DNA from: Chryseobacterium sp. FP211-J200
GTDB taxonomy: Bacteria; Bacteroidota; Bacteroidia; Flavobacteriales; Weeksellaceae
DNA: 64,000 bases
Direction of reading: 5' to 3'
Assembly: GCF_001643375.1 (NCBI RefSeq)
Contig: NZ_LSHB01000083.1
Location: 62,001 to 126,000, forward strand
Part shown: piece after piece, positions 30,644 through 38,688 of the stretch
Layout: each line of letters opens with the position of its first letter
How positions within the stretch are numbered: the stretch's first letter is position 1
Translations under genes and position numbers: made by a program
The notes under the pieces: generated by a model
Told to the model about the DNA's origin: nothing
The model's database searches: none
What the model saw: only the letters and a program-made list of their open reading frames with translations

Positions 30644-31605
30644 ATCCTATCGACAATTTTCTGAATGTTAAGCTCCTCAAGACAGGCATAATCCCCACGG
30701 AAACATTCTCTGTCCCCGAAGACAGAACATGGTCTGCAAGAAAGATCTTTCACTTGGATAATATCCTCCTCACTTTGCCCATAGCCCAAAAAGCCGGCAT
30801 AATGATGCGTGGAACCCCAAACGGAAATACACCTGGTCCCCATAAGACTTGCCAGATGCATGTTCGCCGAATCCATAGAGATCATTGTCTCCAGGTCAGC
30901 AATCTTTTTAAGTTCCTCTTTCAGTTTCAGTTTGCCAGACAGGCTTTGTGTATTTGGAATTTGACTTTCCCATTTCCTCAGGATTTCGTCCTCCTCTTTT
31001 CCGCCTCCAAAAAAATATATTTTATGTGATTTGGCAAGAACTCGAGCCAGTTCGAAAGACTTTTCAAGCGGCATCATCTTGCCTTTGTGTTGGGCAAAAG
31101 GTGCAAAACCGATTCCGCTTTTTTCATCAGCCTGAGGTCTTAATTGATGTGATAATTCCAAGGGAAATCCCATTTTTCTGAAAACGTCCGCATAACGTTC
31201 CACAGTTCTTTTCAATGGTTTTTTATCGAGATTCCAAACGTTGGTCAGTTTCTCTTTTTCCTCTTTGCCTTTGTTGATTTTAAAAACTTTATACCGATGT
31301 CTTTTGAAAATAGAATTCACCATTTTTGTTCTGATCACATCGTGAAGGTCAGCTACAAAATCAGGTTTGTATTCTTTGATGAGTTGTCTTGTCAGTTTTC
31401 TGATACCAAAAACCCCTTTGTAATCATCAAAGCTAATTCCTTTGAAGATCAATCTGGGATGACCATCAAAAAGATCTTTAAAATGACCTCTGCTGATGAA
31501 TATAATTTCCACATCCGGATTTTGCTCCAGAAACTCGATACAGACGGGAACTGCCATGGCGACATCCCCAAATGCGGAAAAACGATATGCTAAAATTGTC
31601 TTCAC
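30640..31605 (-). CDS. family 9 glycosyltransferase (heptosyltransferase-like)
   Basis: 321-residue GT-B glycosyltransferase of the ADP-heptose:LPS heptosyltransferase family. It starts ILAYRFSAFGDVAMAVPV (the acceptor-side loop); FVADLHDVIRTKM follows, and the donor side has IGFAPFAQHKGKMMP, ISMDSANMHLASLMGT and SVWGSTHHYAGFLGYG. A Cys-rich end (LSCRPCSVFGDRECFRGDYACLEEL, ends shown) matches the family. It probably extends lipopolysaccharide core. Its start abuts the sufE stop, and it overlaps the GT2 gene by 4 nt. Confidence 0.92.
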   Translation of the reverse strand: MKTILAYRFSAFGDVAMAVPVCIEFLEQNPDVEIIFISRGHFKDLFDGHPRLIFKGISFDDYKGVFGIRKLTRQLIKEYKPDFVADLHDVIRTKMVNSIFKRHRYKVFKINKGKEEKEKLTNVWNLDKKPLKRTVERYADVFRKMGFPLELSHQLRPQADEKSGIGFAPFAQHKGKMMPLEKSFELARVLAKSHKIYFFGGGKEEDEILRKWESQIPNTQSLSGKLKLKEELKKIADLETMISMDSANMHLASLMGTRCISVWGSTHHYAGFLGYGQSEEDIIQVKDLSCRPCSVFGDRECFRGDYACLEELNIQKIVDRI

Positions 31606-32025
31606 CTATTTCTTTAGTTGAAATGCGACCGCGTAAAATTTGATTTGCTTGGTCATTGCCATCAATCCATTGGCTCTGGATGGAGACAAGAATTCCTGCA
31701 AACCGATTTGTGAAATGAAATCAAAATCCGAATCCAAAATCTCCTGCGTAGAATGTCCACTGTAGATTCTAACCAAAAGCGAAACGATTCCCTTTGGCAA
31801 AATTCCGTCAGAATCTGCATTGAAGAACAATTTCCCGTCCTTATGTTCGGCATCTATCCAAACTTTGGACTGGCAACCACGGATGAGATTGTCGTCCGTT
31901 TTTTTGTCATCGGGAAGTCCTTCCAACTCTTTTCCGAGGTCTATGATGTACTCATACTTCTGTTCCCAATCTTCCAGAAAGGAGAATTCTTCTACTAATT
32001 CTTGTTGATTTTCTTTGATTGTCAT
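31606..32025 (-). CDS. sufE: SufE-family sulfur acceptor protein
   Basis: 139-residue SufE, which accepts persulfide sulfur from the cysteine desulfurase SufS and feeds Fe-S cluster assembly. The active Cys51 is in LIRGCQSKVWI. The C-terminal GLMAMTKQIK segment is also typical. Length matches E. coli SufE. It is encoded away from other suf genes, in a pepT-sufE-GT9-GT2 run (gap of 30 nt to pepT, none to GT9), so the neighbours give no functional hint. Confidence 0.94.
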   Translation of the reverse strand: MTIKENQQELVEEFSFLEDWEQKYEYIIDLGKELEGLPDDKKTDDNLIRGCQSKVWIDAEHKDGKLFFNADSDGILPKGIVSLLVRIYSGHSTQEILDSDFDFISQIGLQEFLSPSRANGLMAMTKQIKFYAVAFQLKK

Positions 32026-32055
32026 TCAGAGATTTTATTTGATTTAATGAATCAA

Positions 32056-33306
32056 TTACTTTACCAATTGTGAGATATGAACGATTACGCTCACGGCCGC
32101 TATCATACTTTCCAAAGGTACAAATTCGTAAGGACCGTGGAAATTGTGTCCACCAGCGAAGATATTCGGGCAAGGCAATCCCATATAAGATAGCTGTGCG
32201 CCGTCTGTTCCGCCTCTGATGGCTTTGATTTTCGGGGTGATATCTGCGTTTTTCATTGCTTGTTCAGCGATGTCCACGATGTGCATTTTCCCCTCGAATT
32301 GTTTTTTCATATTGAGATACTGCGGTTTTATTTCTATCTCGGCCGTTTTCTCTCCGTATTTTTGGTTGATTGCTTTTACTTTTTCAGCAATCAGTTTTTT
32401 TCTATCTTCAAACTTTTGGTCATCGTGGTCACGGATGATGTATTGAAGTTTAGCTTCGGAAACATCGCCTTCAAAATCCGTCAGATGGAAAAATCCTTCG
32501 AAACCTTTTGTTGTTGCTGGCGTTTCATTTTCCGGTAATGAATTGATGAACTCTGAAGCCACCAATCCTGCATTCAGCATTTTACCGAAAGAATAACCTG
32601 GATGGACAGACAATCCGTGGATTTTCACAACCGCGCCAGCCGCGTTGAAGTTTTCATATTCCAATTCGCCAATTTCGCCACCGTCCATTGTGTAAGCCCA
32701 TTCTGCACCAAACTTTTCAACATCGAAATGATGAGCGCCTCTTCCAATTTCCTCATCCGGATTGAATCCAATGGAAATTCGGCCGTGTTTGATTTGAGGA
32801 TTTGCTAACAAAAACTCTGCAGCTGTTACAATCTCTGCAACGCCGGCTTTATCATCTGCGCTTAGCAACGTGGTTCCATCTGTTGTGATGATGGTTTGTC
32901 CTATATATTTTTTTAAAGCTTCAAATTTGGTTGAAGACAAGGTGAATCCTGTTTCTTTGTTCAACAACAAATCTTCGCCGTCATAATTTTCCCAGATCTG
33001 CGGATTCACATTCTCACCGCTGAAATCTGGTGAAGAATCGTAATGCGCAATGAATCCAACTTGTGGAACCGTTTCCTCGATATTGGAAGGAATGAACCCA
33101 AAAACATAGCCTTTGTCATCGATACTGACATCTTCCAAACCGATTTCCTGTAACTCATTGTGAAGGTAATTCGCAATGTCCCACTGTCTTTCCGTGGAAG
33201 GTGTGGTCTCACTTTCTGCGTCGCTGGTTGAAAATATCTTGATGTATGTGATGAATCTGTTCAAGAGTTTTTCTTTCCAAACTCCGTCCAATTGGATGTT
33301 TTCCAT
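32056..33306 (-). CDS. pepT: peptidase T (tripeptidase)
   Basis: 416-residue M20 zinc aminopeptidase that cleaves the N-terminal residue of tripeptides in the cytoplasm. Metal ligands and the catalytic residues appear as GFIAHYDSSPDFSG (His88, Asp90), SADDKAGVAEIVTA (bridging Asp) and FNPDEEIGRGAHHF (Glu pair); the late ligand is the HNFHGPYEFVP His. The dimerisation domain lies in between, about 210-320. Length matches E. coli PepT. A good promoter lies just upstream. Confidence 0.96.
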   Translation of the reverse strand: MENIQLDGVWKEKLLNRFITYIKIFSTSDAESETTPSTERQWDIANYLHNELQEIGLEDVSIDDKGYVFGFIPSNIEETVPQVGFIAHYDSSPDFSGENVNPQIWENYDGEDLLLNKETGFTLSSTKFEALKKYIGQTIITTDGTTLLSADDKAGVAEIVTAAEFLLANPQIKHGRISIGFNPDEEIGRGAHHFDVEKFGAEWAYTMDGGEIGELEYENFNAAGAVVKIHGLSVHPGYSFGKMLNAGLVASEFINSLPENETPATTKGFEGFFHLTDFEGDVSEAKLQYIIRDHDDQKFEDRKKLIAEKVKAINQKYGEKTAEIEIKPQYLNMKKQFEGKMHIVDIAEQAMKNADITPKIKAIRGGTDGAQLSYMGLPCPNIFAGGHNFHGPYEFVPLESMIAAVSVIVHISQLVK

Positions 33307-33325
33307 ATAATTTGCTATATCTCCG

Positions 33326-33357
33326 CAAAGTTATATATTTATGCAGTGAACAACAAA
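33326..33357 (-). promoter_or_regulatory. Bacteroidota promoter of pepT
   Basis: On the minus strand TTTG (33354-33357), 20 nt, then TAACTTTG (33326-33333). This predicts a start near 33320 and a leader of about 15 nt before the ATG at 33306. Confidence 0.75.
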
Positions 33358-33444
33358 CAATTCGTGGCTAGAGTTAAGCGATAAATGATAAGCGATAGAT
33401 GATGATTGATTGTTGACTATTGAAAGATGTTGCAACTCGTAACC

Positions 33445-33529
33445 GCAGCCCGACTTGAGCGGAAATCCTTTTTTACATTGGGAAAAGCCTTGGCAAAAAA
33501 GATTGGGAGCGGAAGGCGGATAAAGCTGC
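33445..33529 (+). repeat. structured intergenic repeat, copy 3 (HMG-CoA lyase leader)
   Basis: 85-nt copy of the element at 1135-1218. Outer stem GCAGC 33445-33449 with GCTGC 33525-33529. The mid-stem pair is C33460-G33509, replacing the T-A of the other two copies. The upper stem AATC/GATT and bulged C match copy 1. It lies in the divergent gap between pepT and the HMG-CoA lyase gene and ends 53 nt before that start. Confidence 0.8.
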
Positions 33530-33582
33530 CCAAACCTAACAAAGTGGTTCGACGCAGTCAAATAAATTTAAAACATAAATAA

Positions 33583-34431
33583 ATGTTCTTAACCGAATGT
33601 CCTAGAGACGCGATGCAAGGCTGGGGAGAAATGATTCCCACTCAAACGAAAATAGATTACATCAATAGGCTAATGGAAGTTGGTTTTAATGTGCTGGATT
33701 GCGGAAGCTTTGTAAACCCGAAAACGATGCCTCAAATGGCGGATTCTGGAACTGTGCTGGACGAAATCGATAAATCACTTTCCAATACAAAACTTTCCGT
33801 AATAGTTGCCAACTTTAAAGGTGCTGAAAAAGCGTTGAGCCACGAGCAGGTTGATATTCTGGGATTTCCGTTTTCGATTTCGGAAACCTTCCAGCATCGG
33901 AATACAAACAAAAGCCGTGAAGAAGCTTTTACGGAAGTGGTGAAAATCTTTGAATTGGCAAAGTCTGAAAGCCGACAGTTGAATCTTTATTTTTCTATGG
34001 CGCTTGGAAATCCTTACGGCGAGAGCTGGAAATGGGAAGATGTGGATTTTTGGGCGAAACGTTTTGAAGAGATGGGAATCAAGGATATTCTACTTTCCGA
34101 CACAACTGGCATGGGCGATGTGGAAAGAATTAAACTTCTCTTCAGCAAAGTGCCTCACAAATATCCGGAAATTAATTTTGGAGCGCATTTCCACAACCGT
34201 TACGAGGATTCTTACATTAAACTGAAAGCGGCCTACGATGAAGGTTGCAGGAGATTTGATAGCGCGATAAAAGGAATTGGCGGTTGTCCTATGGCGAAGG
34301 ATGATCTGGTAGGAAACATGCCGACGGAGAAGGTTTTTACTTTTATGTCATCTGAGAAAATTGACATTCACCAAAATCTGCTTCATTTTGAAAGCGCTTA
34401 CAATATGGCGAAGGATATTTTTCATTTTTAG
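33583..34431 (+). CDS. hydroxymethylglutaryl-CoA lyase
   Basis: 282-residue TIM-barrel lyase that splits HMG-CoA into acetyl-CoA and acetoacetate, the last step of leucine breakdown. Catalytic segments: the ECPRDAMQGW start (Arg8, Asp9), LSDTTGMGDVER, the metal-binding His pair in FGAHFHNRYED, and Cys235 in IKGIGGCPMAKDDLVGN, the flexible-loop Cys. Length is slightly short but complete. The gene is alone; other leucine-degradation genes are not in the window. The structured repeat is its upstream neighbour. Confidence 0.93.
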   Translation: MFLTECPRDAMQGWGEMIPTQTKIDYINRLMEVGFNVLDCGSFVNPKTMPQMADSGTVLDEIDKSLSNTKLSVIVANFKGAEKALSHEQVDILGFPFSISETFQHRNTNKSREEAFTEVVKIFELAKSESRQLNLYFSMALGNPYGESWKWEDVDFWAKRFEEMGIKDILLSDTTGMGDVERIKLLFSKVPHKYPEINFGAHFHNRYEDSYIKLKAAYDEGCRRFDSAIKGIGGCPMAKDDLVGNMPTEKVFTFMSSEKIDIHQNLLHFESAYNMAKDIFHF

Positions 34432-34547
34432 ATTGGTAGATCAAATATTAATTTTATCACATTTTGATAATTAGTACTATTTGAAATTGTAAATTCCGAA
34501 AAAATAGCGTAGATTTATTACAGAAAAACAATTTAAAAACTATCATT

Positions 34548-34952
34548 ATGACTTCAAAAACTACATACTTAGGCGACTTCAAAATTGAATCTGTACACGA
34601 AGCTTCTGGCGACGTTTTCTCCACCTATGTTCCTTCCAACGACTTTACGAAAAGAGAACATTTTTCTCCTACTGACATCTTTGCCACGGCGTTGGCAGAA
34701 AGCGCATTTGCTTCGCTTGTTGTTTTGGGGAATGACAGACACGTTGATATCACCGGAGCAAGTTGCGAACTGAAAAAAACAATGTATTTTGAACCAAGAA
34801 GGATTGGTGAGATATTCGCAGTTTTCAAGTTTCCACATTCTTACACTAGCGAAGAACAGGAATTCATTGAGCATACTGTGAAAACCAGTCCGGTTTATCT
34901 CAGCTTGCATCCGGAAATTAAAAAGATATTACTTTTCGAATATAAAAATTAA
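34548..34952 (+). CDS. OsmC-family protein lacking both redox cysteines
   Basis: 134 residues with the OsmC fold: KREHFSPTDIFATALAES at the position of the first active helix, KTMYFEPRRIGEIFAVFKFP, and EHTVKTSPVYLSLHPEI at the second. The two redox Cys of OsmC enzymes are replaced by Ser52 and Ser114; compare the gene at 13495, which keeps both. The only Cys (GASCELKK, 73) is elsewhere. So it cannot be a normal peroxidase and may bind a ligand or act otherwise. It is monocistronic, with a shared terminator. Confidence 0.85.
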   Translation: MTSKTTYLGDFKIESVHEASGDVFSTYVPSNDFTKREHFSPTDIFATALAESAFASLVVLGNDRHVDITGASCELKKTMYFEPRRIGEIFAVFKFPHSYTSEEQEFIEHTVKTSPVYLSLHPEIKKILLFEYKN

Positions 34953-34955
34953 AAT

Positions 34956-34987
34956 AAAAAATCCTGCGAAGTGCAGGATTTTGTTTT
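34956..34987. terminator. bidirectional intrinsic terminator
   Basis: Perfect AATCCTGC (34960-34967) with GCAGGATT (34973-34980) around GAAGT, with A- and T-rich flanks. It serves the convergent OsmC-like and SufT-like genes. Confidence 0.88.
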
Positions 34988-35312
34988 ATAACATACCGAG
35001 TTCAAACTTGGCTTCTTCGCTCATCATTTCTTTGGTCCAAGTTGGTTCAAAGGTGAGTTCTATTTTGGCAGATTTTACACCTTCTACGCCTCGTACTTTG
35101 TCTTCCACTTCCACTGGTAAAGTTTCTGCAACCGGACAGTTTGGAGATGTCAAAGTCATTATTACCAAAACGTCTGCTTCTTCTGAGATCTGAACATCGT
35201 AAACCAATCCCAATTCATAAATATCAACAGGGATTTCCGGGTCATAAACGGATTTCAGTTCCTTGATTATTTCTTCGCCTATATCAGCGATTTGATCGTC
35301 TGTCAGTTTCAT
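34986..35312 (-). CDS. sufT: DUF59/MIP18-family Fe-S assembly protein (SufT-like)
   Basis: 108-residue MIP18-family protein. The signature is KSVYDPEIPVDIYELGLVYDV, then MTLTSPNCPVAETLPVEVEDKV with the single conserved Cys. Such proteins (SufT, PaaD-like) help load Fe-S clusters into client enzymes. It is 1 nt after the exonuclease gene on the same strand. sufE lies 3 kb away, transcribed separately, so the suf genes are scattered. Confidence 0.9.
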   Translation of the reverse strand: MKLTDDQIADIGEEIIKELKSVYDPEIPVDIYELGLVYDVQISEEADVLVIMTLTSPNCPVAETLPVEVEDKVRGVEGVKSAKIELTFEPTWTKEMMSEEAKFELGML

Positions 35313-35313
35313 T

Positions 35314-36009
35314 TTAATCTAATCTTTTTAATATATCTTCCTGACGCATACGCCGGAAAACGTTTGCCAAAGTTAAGACATCTTTTTCACAATAATGAAT
35401 GATTCTGTCTATATCACCGTCTTTGTAGTATATATCGGCAACCATACTGCCGTCAATATCATCTTTTGGTGTTGGAATTCCGAAAATGTGAGCCAGTAAT
35501 TCCAGTGAAACATAACTTTTCCAGTCTCCGAATTTCCAGAGTTCCATTGTATCGATATGCGGAATTTCCCAAGGTTTCTTTCCGAACATTTGAAAAGGCA
35601 TAGGTGGCTGAATCCCGAGAACCAAAAGTCGTCTTGCTATATAAGGGAAATCGAATTCTTTGCCGTTATGCGCACAGAGGATCACATTGTTCATCCTGGG
35701 AACATTGAACAATTCACAAAATTCAATTAGTAAGTTTCTTTCTTCACCTGAAAAAGTCTTGATCTTCAACTTTCCGGAATTGGTATCGATCATTCCAATC
35801 GATATGCAGATGATCATTCCAAATTCTGCCATTATTCCGGCACGTTGCTCATAGAAATCGGAAGCTTCTATTTCTTCTTTCCTTTGAGACTTTGTTTTCT
35901 TATCCCAAAGATATTGAGTTGTAGTATCAAGATTGTTCCATGAATCTATTTGAGAAACTGTTTCAATATCCAGAAAAAGGATATTTTCTATAGGGAGTTT
36001 ATGGATCAT
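35314..36009 (-). CDS. 3'-5' exonuclease, PolB-like DEDDy type
   Basis: 231-residue stand-alone ribonuclease H-like exonuclease. Exo I is ILFLDIETVSQ (Asp14, Glu16), Exo II is VILCAHNGKEFDFPYIARRL, and Exo III is IIHYCEKDVLTLANVF with the Tyr-x3-Asp of the DEDDy class. This is the PolB-like exonuclease family seen without a polymerase domain. Role: proofreading or DNA/RNA end processing, not further resolved. It shares a transcript with the sufT-like gene and lies after the act operon terminator. Confidence 0.9.
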   Translation of the reverse strand: MIHKLPIENILFLDIETVSQIDSWNNLDTTTQYLWDKKTKSQRKEEIEASDFYEQRAGIMAEFGMIICISIGMIDTNSGKLKIKTFSGEERNLLIEFCELFNVPRMNNVILCAHNGKEFDFPYIARRLLVLGIQPPMPFQMFGKKPWEIPHIDTMELWKFGDWKSYVSLELLAHIFGIPTPKDDIDGSMVADIYYKDGDIDRIIHYCEKDVLTLANVFRRMRQEDILKRLD

Positions 36010-36035
36010 CTGAGTTTTGTTTCTTTAAAATTAAT

Positions 36036-36064
36036 AAAAAAACCCAACATCTCTGCTGGGTTTT
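36036..36064 (-). terminator. intrinsic terminator of the act operon
   Basis: On the minus strand AAAACCCA with TGGGTTTTTTT around a 10-11-nt loop (36036-36064), 22 nt after actF. Confidence 0.8.
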
Positions 36065-36086
36065 ATATTTTCAGTTCTAAAATTAA

Positions 36087-37421
36087 TTAGAAAGGATATT
36101 CGTAGATCTCTGATTCGTGGAAGAATGGGTTTCCAGTTGGCATCAATTTCAGTTTTGACAATGCTGTCATCACGGCGAAAACGAAAAGACCAACAAAGAA
36201 AATGAACGATCCAAATACTAAGAACAACATTGAAATATTGTTCCAGTAAGGACCAACTGTTCCCGGCATTACCATATTGAAGTAATCTACTGCGTGACCG
36301 AAAATCACAACGCAAGCCATAAATGTTACCACTTTGTAATTTCTCTTGATGCTGCTGCTTACTAAAACTAACAACGGTACAAGGAAATTGATAACCAACA
36401 TTGGCAAGAAAGTCGGTTTGTAATATTCGAATCTACCGAAGAAATAATTGATCTCTTCCGGAATGTTCGCATACCAATACAACATAAACTGACAGAACCA
36501 AAGGTAACTCCAAAGCATACTAGTTGCAAATAAGAACTTACCAAGATCGTGAAGGTGGTTATTATTGAATTGAGGATAAACGCCTTTTTTCTTAATATAA
36601 ACACTTACCAAAATGATACAGGCCACAGCAGTTGACAAACAACTAACCATTGAATACCAGATATAAAGTGTAGAATACCAGTGTGGGTCAATAGACATCA
36701 ACCAATCCCAAGCCCAAGCTGCAGAAGCAAACCCGAAGAATGCGATGTAACCTACATTCCAGCTGTAAAGACTAGCATAGATTTTTCTGTCTCCTTTGTT
36801 TTCATCTACTTTTTTAGAAATACTTTTCAGTTTTAATACAAAGAAAGTGGCTCCTAATGTATAGATTAAAGTTCTAATAACATAGAAAGGAATATTAAGG
36901 AATCTTGATTTTTCGTATAAAATAACATCAAACTCTGGAGAATTCGGATCGGTTAGATTCGGATCCATCCAATGGAACAAATGTCCATTGTGAGTAGCAT
37001 TAAGAAGCGTCAGAATAATTAAAAGCGCTCCTCCATAAGGAATGAACGAAGCAACTGCTTCCATCACTCTCGTCACAATAATAGACCAACCAGCGTGAGC
37101 CGCGTGCTGGATACTATAGAAGAACAATGCACAACAGCTGATCCCGAAAAAGAATACTGCAAATGTATGAACTGCCGCCAAAGGCTGATTGTGGATCTGG
37201 TGTTTTGCATGCTCCAAATGGGCATCGTGATCCTGAGGACCAACTAGCTCACTAGAATGAGAAGGCGCCTCGTGACCTTTTGAATGAACAGACTCCATCC
37301 AATGAGAAATTGCAGTATCATCCAAACCATGGTTAAGAGCATAACCAATCCCGAATAAAACAACTCCTACAACAATGAGTATGATAGAATACAATTTTAA
37401 TTTAGGTGAAAAACTATACAT
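36087..37421 (-). CDS. actF: alternative complex III, membrane subunit ActF
   Basis: 444-residue integral membrane quinol subunit homologous to ActC (NrfD/PsrC family). About ten membrane helices are visible; landmarks are IIVTRVMEAVASFIPYGG, AAWAWDWLMSIDPHWYST and FLFATSMLWSYLWFCQFMLYWYANIPEE (ends shown). With ActC it forms the quinol-side membrane core of alternative complex III, which oxidises menaquinol and reduces cytochrome c or the terminal oxidase. It is the last gene of the operon; 12 nt separate it from actE. No oxidase genes follow. Confidence 0.95.
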   Translation of the reverse strand: MYSFSPKLKLYSIILIVVGVVLFGIGYALNHGLDDTAISHWMESVHSKGHEAPSHSSELVGPQDHDAHLEHAKHQIHNQPLAAVHTFAVFFFGISCCALFFYSIQHAAHAGWSIIVTRVMEAVASFIPYGGALLIILTLLNATHNGHLFHWMDPNLTDPNSPEFDVILYEKSRFLNIPFYVIRTLIYTLGATFFVLKLKSISKKVDENKGDRKIYASLYSWNVGYIAFFGFASAAWAWDWLMSIDPHWYSTLYIWYSMVSCLSTAVACIILVSVYIKKKGVYPQFNNNHLHDLGKFLFATSMLWSYLWFCQFMLYWYANIPEEINYFFGRFEYYKPTFLPMLVINFLVPLLVLVSSSIKRNYKVVTFMACVVIFGHAVDYFNMVMPGTVGPYWNNISMLFLVFGSFIFFVGLFVFAVMTALSKLKLMPTGNPFFHESEIYEYPF

Positions 37422-37433
37422 TTTTTTCTTTTT

Positions 37434-38174
37434 TTATTTAGCATTGGTTTTAGCTTCCGGTGCAGGTGCTGCAGTAGAAGTTTTTTCTGTCGTAGCTGTT
37501 GCCGTCGCAGCTGGAGCAGCAGCGGCTGGAGTTGCTGTAGCAGCTGACGCTTTGAATGTATTATAAACATATAAAGCTACTCTCCATCTGTCTCCTACAT
37601 TAAGTTGTCCTGCGTAAGATCCCATCGCGTTTCTACCATTTGTCAAAACATAATGGATCGATCCGATCGTGATATCTCTGTCAGCATAATTAGGAACACC
37701 TGCATAAGCACCACTTTTTACAATTGGTCCTTGTCCGTCACCTCCAGTTCCGTGACAAGCAGAGCAAGTATGATCAAATAACACTTTTCCTCTTGCCAGG
37801 TCTTTTTCAAGATTTTCTGGTTTCAAAGGAGAAGCTGTGATCAATCTTGAAGCTTCATAGCCTGCGTTGTACTGATCTACATTTTTTGGTAAGGCTTCTT
37901 CAGTTACGATTCCATCTCTATTTTGAGCGACACTGCCTTCCACAGGAGAAAGTCCGGTTGCACCATTGCGAGCAACGAATGCAGGGATCTCATTTTCGTG
38001 ATCAGAATAAGCATCTTTCGCTTTCATCAAAGGATCATAAGCTACAGGAAAATACATATCTGGAAAATATACCAAAGGTGGATTGTCTTTTGGACCACCG
38101 CAAGAATTCAGTAAAACAGTAGTTAAACCAAAGATTGCCGTAATTTTTAATATACTATTCTTCATCTTAAGCAT
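37434..38174 (-). CDS. actE: alternative complex III, monohaem cytochrome c lipoprotein ActE
   Basis: 246-residue periplasmic lipoprotein (lipobox LLNSC) with one haem: CSACHGTGGDGQGP, and a Met ligand likely in the NAMGSYAGQL segment. The N-terminal region VYFPDMYFPVAYDPLMKAKDAY is typical of ActE. The tail is Ala/Thr/Pro-rich. Two start codons are possible: 38174 overlaps actD by 8 nt and 38165 does not; the signal peptide suits both. It carries electrons out of the complex. Confidence 0.93.
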   Translation of the reverse strand: MLKMKNSILKITAIFGLTTVLLNSCGGPKDNPPLVYFPDMYFPVAYDPLMKAKDAYSDHENEIPAFVARNGATGLSPVEGSVAQNRDGIVTEEALPKNVDQYNAGYEASRLITASPLKPENLEKDLARGKVLFDHTCSACHGTGGDGQGPIVKSGAYAGVPNYADRDITIGSIHYVLTNGRNAMGSYAGQLNVGDRWRVALYVYNTFKASAATATPAAAAPAATATATTEKTSTAAPAPEAKTNAK

Positions 38175-38688
38175 CTTTAACTGTTATTTCTTCAACACCT
38201 GTATCAATCAACAGTTGTTTAATAGTTTCAACATCATCAGAAACAAACTCCATCATAAATTTGTCATCCGTAGTTCTTGGATCTGGATTCTGAGGTTTTG
38301 CACCTGGATACATTTTATTTCTAACCAAGAAAGTCAATGACATCAAGTGAGCAGAACAGAATACCATCAATTCGAACATTGGATCAATAAATGCCGGGAA
38401 ATTGTGTGCCCAGTCAAATGACGGTTTACCACCAATATTCTGCGGCCAGTCGTGGTTCATGATCCAAGCGGTCAAAGTAATCCCAATCGTCACTCCATAA
38501 CAAGCATAGATGAATGCTGCGTCAGAAATTCTGGTCTTCTTTAATCCAAGTGCTTTGTCTAGTCCGTGAACAGGAAACGGTGTATACACTTCGTTTATAC
38601 TGATTCCTTTATCCATAAAGGCTTTAACGCCGTGCATTAGATCATCGTCGTCGCCGTAAAGTCCATATATAATTTTAGTGGTGCTCAT
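38167..38688 (-). CDS. actD: alternative complex III, subunit ActD (DUF3341)
   Basis: 173 residues from the ATG at 38688 (MSTTKIIYGLYGDDDDLMHG); the frame is also open from 38715, but that start adds nine basic residues. DUF3341 protein with two membrane helices (about 60-80 and 103-128). It anchors the complex in the membrane and packs against ActC and ActF. Overlaps actC by 14 nt and actE by up to 8 nt, so translation of actC-D-E is coupled. Confidence 0.93.
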   Translation of the reverse strand: MSTTKIIYGLYGDDDDLMHGVKAFMDKGISINEVYTPFPVHGLDKALGLKKTRISDAAFIYACYGVTIGITLTAWIMNHDWPQNIGGKPSFDWAHNFPAFIDPMFELMVFCSAHLMSLTFLVRNKMYPGAKPQNPDPRTTDDKFMMEFVSDDVETIKQLLIDTGVEEITVKDA

